Shown: positions 32,170 to 34,985 of the stretch, piece by piece
Numbering within the stretch: position 1 is the first letter of the stretch
How the letters are laid out: each line of letters opens with the position of its first letter
Source of the DNA: Theionarchaea archaeon
GTDB taxonomy: Archaea > Methanobacteriota_B > Thermococci > Methanofastidiosales > SZ-28-30
DNA: 34,985 bases
Reading direction: 5' to 3'
Assembly: GCA_018992685.1 (NCBI GenBank)
Contig: JACVGT010000035.1
Location: forward strand, 1-34,985
Notes under the pieces: generated by a model
Databases searched by the model: none
What the model saw: the letters and a program-made list of their open reading frames with translations, nothing else
What the model was told of the DNA's origin: nothing
Made by a program: the position numbers and the translations under genes

Positions 32170-33006
32170 CTATTGACCTTTAGAGAGAGGATGCGCATTC
32201 TCGTAGATTTCCTTTTTATATTCATCCGTGACGTGCGTGTATATCTGGGTGGTGGACAGGCTGGCGTGTCCCAATAGATCTTTGATAACCATGATATTTG
32301 CCTGGTTTTGCAGTAAATGAGTGGCAAAGGTGTGCCTCAGTGTGTGAGGAGTAACCTTTTTCTTGATCCCGGCCCGTTTGGCATGCCGTTTCACCAGAAT
32401 CTCGACATATCGATCAGTTAGCCGTGTTCCTCTCCTGTTAACAAAGAGGGCAGGGTTGTCATCTTTCCTTTCGTTGACATAGTCTTCCAGGAGGGCACGT
32501 GTCCCGTCATCAACATAGACTATTCTATCCTTTTTTCCTTTCCCCGATTTCACCTGTACCCGGTGTCCTTCAATGGCGTCCTTGTCCAGAGAAACCAGTT
32601 CTGAAACTCTCAGCCCCGAGGCATAGAGCAGCCTGACAATTGCCAGGTCTCTCTTATTGAATATGGAATTCAACAGCAGTTCAATTTCTCCGAGATTCAG
32701 GAACGTGGGAAGCGTCTTGTCCACCTTGGGAAGCTGTATCTTATCTGCAGTGTCCATCTCGAACAGACGATAGAATGTCCTCAAAGCATTGATGTGCCTG
32801 TGGATACTTCGCAGACTGCATTCTTTCTCTCTCTGCAGAAAAAGCAGGAACTGCTTCAAATCCTGAGTGGTAACTCTTTTGAAATGTTTTCCACAAAACT
32901 CCAAAGCGCCCACTGTCGTTATGCGGTAAGCTTTTATCGTGTGCTTTGAATATCCTCGTAAAGCCAGATCCGTCATAAAGGATTGCACTGCTTCGTTGTT
33001 ATCCAT
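32170..33006 (-). CDS. xerA: XerA-like tyrosine recombinase
   Basis: 278 residues, close to archaeal XerA length. The N-terminal SAM-like DNA-binding domain (about 1-95) has SKHTIKAYRI. The catalytic domain has Arg133 (ASGLRVSEL), Lys156 (SGKGKKDR), His221 and Arg224 (TPHTLRHTFATHLL), His247 (LLGHASL) and nucleophile Tyr256 (TTQIYTHV): a complete set. The family resolves chromosome dimers at dif or moves integrative elements. No adjacent integrated element or att repeats were found, so a housekeeping XerA is favoured. Its start is leaderless from a TATA box at 33029-33038. The gene symbol is a family-level call. Confidence 0.85.
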   Translation of the reverse strand: MDNNEAVQSFMTDLALRGYSKHTIKAYRITTVGALEFCGKHFKRVTTQDLKQFLLFLQREKECSLRSIHRHINALRTFYRLFEMDTADKIQLPKVDKTLPTFLNLGEIELLLNSIFNKRDLAIVRLLYASGLRVSELVSLDKDAIEGHRVQVKSGKGKKDRIVYVDDGTRALLEDYVNERKDDNPALFVNRRGTRLTDRYVEILVKRHAKRAGIKKKVTPHTLRHTFATHLLQNQANIMVIKDLLGHASLSTTQIYTHVTDEYKKEIYENAHPLSKGQ

Positions 33007-33028
33007 TGTCAGTTAATGGTGTTGCAGC

Positions 33029-33038
33029 GTTATAAAGG
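33029..33038 (-). promoter_or_regulatory. TATA box of the recombinase gene
   Basis: Minus-strand CCTTTATAAC is centred 27 bases before ATG 33006. Confidence 0.55.
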
Positions 33039-33085
33039 TTTCGGTTGATACTTAGCGAGGGATAATTGGCAGCAACACGCTTCAG

Positions 33086-33116
33086 TGGGTGATTTCATGT
33101 TCCTGCGGATCACCCA
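33086..33116. repeat. Inverted repeat near the recombinase gene
   Basis: TGGGTGAT (33086-33093) and ATCACCCA (33109-33116) form a perfect 8-bp dyad with a 15-base spacer, 80 bases upstream of the recombinase start. It could be an operator, a recombinase site or an RNA hairpin. Its arms do not look like the dif sequences I remember from archaea. Confidence 0.4.
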
Positions 33117-33328
33117 ACATTCAATTCCAACGGCTTAGCGCCACAGCGAAAAATCCTTGGAACCACACTCTAATTGAATCATACTGCTTTGATATTTAAT
33201 AAGATCTGGTTATTCGCTTAAATATGATAATTGACCTTTGTAAAGTAATGAAAGGAAGATTCAAATAAGCTGAGGAATTCAAGAGCCAGAAAGCTTAAAA
33301 AGGGGTCCCCCTCTTGTGAACGAAAGGT
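33117..33328. other. AT-rich intergenic region between recombinase and DUF11 genes
   Basis: Holds several TATA-like elements (CTTAAATATG near 33218, GCTTAAAAAG at 33293) and the palindrome GGGGTCCCC (33302-33310), with no ORF of credible length. The second element predicts an RNA start near 33323 and may be an additional promoter of the DUF11 gene. Confidence 0.35.
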
Positions 33329-33364
33329 ACTTATTTACCCTTAGACAAAAAGAATGGAGTGATC
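33329..33364 (+). promoter_or_regulatory. TATA box and ribosome site of the DUF11 gene
   Basis: ACTTATTTAC (33329-33338) and GGAGTGATC (33356-33364) precede ATG 33367. The ribosome site is very close to the ATG, and the TATA spacing predicts an RNA start within it, so either a leaderless RNA from this box or a longer one from 33293 is used. Confidence 0.45.
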
Positions 33365-33366
33365 AA

Positions 33367-34985
33367 ATGGAAAAGAGGAGAGAAATGTTGGCGGTTATAG
33401 CGGTAGCCTGTATGCTTCTACAACTGCTTCCTATTACAAATGCAGGTACTTTGCAGCTTGTCAAAGGTTCCTGGGACATCATGGGACTGGACCACAACAA
33501 TGTCAACGATGGACCGAATCAATATGTCATTCAGATTCATGTCACCAATTCAGCAGGATCAACAGCACACAGCGTGACTGGTTCCTTGACATGGACATCT
33601 TCAAACACATTCATTAACCTAGCGCCAAATGAATCAGCCACAAAGTCTCTTGGAGACATTGCGACAGGGGTAACTGTGGATCTTTTCTATCTCATTGAAA
33701 TAACCCGGAATGCTAGTGCCTACAATACCACAAGGGACTATAGCATTGCTGTCCAGGGAACAGACACGGGGACAGCTGACATCATTACTGGAACGCTAGT
33801 CGTAGAACGACTGAGGTCTCAGGCCAGGAACGAAGTGCTATCCATGGTAGCATCCACCACAACTCCGTCAGTAGGTGATACCTTTACTGTCACTGTCCAC
33901 AGCCAGACGGGTGCAAAGAATTACAATATAGTCAATCTGCCTGTTTCAACCTATAATCCCCTTATTATCGAACCAGTGAGCGTTTCAGTCACCTGGGAGG
34001 AGCCCCCCAACCCTCCCGTGACCTCGGATAACGTGAGATTGGATCTCCCCAATGACGATGATTTCACCTCAGTGTGGACCTTCAGAGCACTATCTCCCGG
34101 CACATCAGGTATCAATTCCTACATCACGGATCAGAGTGGGGGCAGCTATCACTACAATGCAGATTATCCAGATACTGTTACTATCACCGTGAGAGGTGCT
34201 GCAGATTTGCGACTGGAAAAAACAGTCAATGATTCAACACCCAATATCGGCGATAATGTCATTTTCACTATTACCGTGTACAACGATGGACCGAACGATG
34301 CAACAAGTGTGTCTGTAGAGGATCTTCTCCCTGCAGGACTGAATTATGTCTCTTCTACTCCAAGCCAGGGTAGCTATGATAATGTGACTGGCATCTGGAC
34401 TATTGGTACTATTCCCAATGGAGGAAGTGCAACCTTACAGATTACGACGCAGGTCACGACAAGCGGCTCCATTAAGAACGTTGCCCAGATATATTCCAGT
34501 TTCGAGAGTGATCCTGATTCAACGCCCAACAATGATGATGGAGACCAGAGTGAAGATGATGAAGACTTTGAGACGATTACGGTGCCACCTTCAGCAGATC
34601 TGAGAATAGATAAAACGGTTAGTGACTCCACACCCAATCCAGGAGATACCATTACCTTCACCATTACGGTCTACAATGATGGACCAGATGCTGCCACCAA
34701 TTTGACGTTAGAAGATGTGATACCCAGTGGATTTGTCTACTCTGCAGGGACGATAGCAGGTGGAGATTCGAGAGACGATTCAGGTGCTCCTACCTTGACA
34801 TGGACCATTAACAGTCTGTCGAGTGGTAACAACGTGAGTCTGACCTTCCAGGTGGTAGTACAGGCCTCAGGTACCTACAAGAATGTGGCTCAAGTGACTG
34901 CATCTGACCAGTATGATCCAGATTCAACGCCCGATAATGATGATGGAGACCAGAGTGAAGATGATGAAGACTCAGAGACAGCTTC
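33367..34985 (+). CDS. Secreted DUF11 repeat surface protein (3' end beyond the window)
   Basis: At least 539 codons, open to the window end. Residues 1-28 (MEKRREMLAVIAVACMLLQL plus PITNAG) form a Sec signal peptide. A beta-rich N-terminal region follows (to about residue 275), then DUF11 domains beginning ADLRLEKTVNDSTPNIGD (34201) and ADLRIDKTVSDSTPNPGD (34594), each with FTITVYNDGP and a closing KNVAQ. Each repeat ends in an acidic linker, DPDSTPNNDDGDQSEDDED, coded at 34510-34566 and 34916-34972 with very similar DNA. DUF11 domains build stalk-like cell-surface proteins; the acidic linkers could bind Ca2+ (inference). Several N-x-S/T sites could carry N-glycans from the local glycan genes. 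Confidence 0.85.
   Translation, partial: MEKRREMLAVIAVACMLLQLLPITNAGTLQLVKGSWDIMGLDHNNVNDGPNQYVIQIHVTNSAGSTAHSVTGSLTWTSSNTFINLAPNESATKSLGDIATGVTVDLFYLIEITRNASAYNTTRDYSIAVQGTDTGTADIITGTLVVERLRSQARNEVLSMVASTTTPSVGDTFTVTVHSQTGAKNYNIVNLPVSTYNPLIIEPVSVSVTWEEPPNPPVTSDNVRLDLPNDDDFTSVWTFRALSPGTSGINSYITDQSGGSYHYNADYPDTVTITVRGAADLRLEKTVNDSTPNIGDNVIFTITVYNDGPNDATSVSVEDLLPAGLNYVSSTPSQGSYDNVTGIWTIGTIPNGGSATLQITTQVTTSGSIKNVAQIYSSFESDPDSTPNNDDGDQSEDDEDFETITVPPSADLRIDKTVSDSTPNPGDTITFTITVYNDGPDAATNLTLEDVIPSGFVYSAGTIAGGDSRDDSGAPTLTWTINSLSSGNNVSLTFQVVVQASGTYKNVAQVTASDQYDPDSTPDNDDGDQSEDDEDSETA

Noticed and set aside
33180..33260. AT-rich stretch considered as a dif site or replication origin
   Set aside because: No pair of inverted 11-bp arms with a 6-bp centre, no origin-recognition boxes and no Cdc6/Orc1 gene nearby.
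1..34985. CRISPR arrays, tRNA and rRNA genes
   Set aside because: No regularly spaced direct repeats and no recognisable tRNA T-loop/anticodon arrangement or rRNA segments were found by eye.

Overview
The window reads as a chromosomal segment of a euryarchaeal-type archaeon. The evidence is archaeal promoters (TATA boxes about 26 bases upstream of the start codon, often giving leaderless mRNAs), GGAGGTGATC-type ribosome sites, a XerA-like tyrosine recombinase, a DUF835 sensor protein, roadblock/LC7 proteins, V4R proteins and DUF11 surface repeats. DUF835 together with roadblock and V4R families suggests a Theionarchaea-, Thermoplasmatota- or Thermococci-related lineage. That placement is inference from memory; no rRNA or ribosomal protein is present to settle it.

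Layout. Bases 1-140 are the right end of an insertion sequence (transposase C-terminus plus terminal repeats). Bases 282-8399 form a surface-glycan island: a GT-C membrane glycosyltransferase, a Wzx-like flippase, two GT4 glycosyltransferases, a SAM methyltransferase, a hexapeptide acyltransferase and a sugar-nucleotide epimerase. A second flippase lies at 29166-30698.

Bases 8850-20137 hold signalling and transport genes: a roadblock + V4R pair, an AttH/CrtC-like protein, a large REC-PAS-PAS-GAF-GAF-DUF835 protein without a kinase domain, a P2C (Na,K-ATPase-like) cation pump, a ferredoxin-type aldo/keto reductase, a candidate structured RNA, and a second roadblock + V4R pair whose roadblock gene is frameshifted. 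Bases 20277-28289 are a mixed metabolic and efflux stretch: MFS and MATE transporters, a DUF4097 lipoprotein, a DUF3795 protein, a class-V aminotransferase, a flavodoxin, a HAD phosphatase, a methyltransferase and a small roadblock-like protein.

A third, near-identical roadblock gene with a structured leader is at 28552. The window ends with an M20 peptidase, a XerA-like recombinase and the 5' part of a secreted DUF11 repeat protein that runs off the edge.

The most distinctive theme is the recurrent roadblock/LC7-V4R module: two tandem pairs, one extra intact roadblock and one divergent roadblock-like ORF, together with a large kinase-less DUF835 sensor. I infer a ligand-sensing arrangement in which V4R binds a small hydrophobic or haem-like ligand and roadblock regulates a small GTPase encoded elsewhere.
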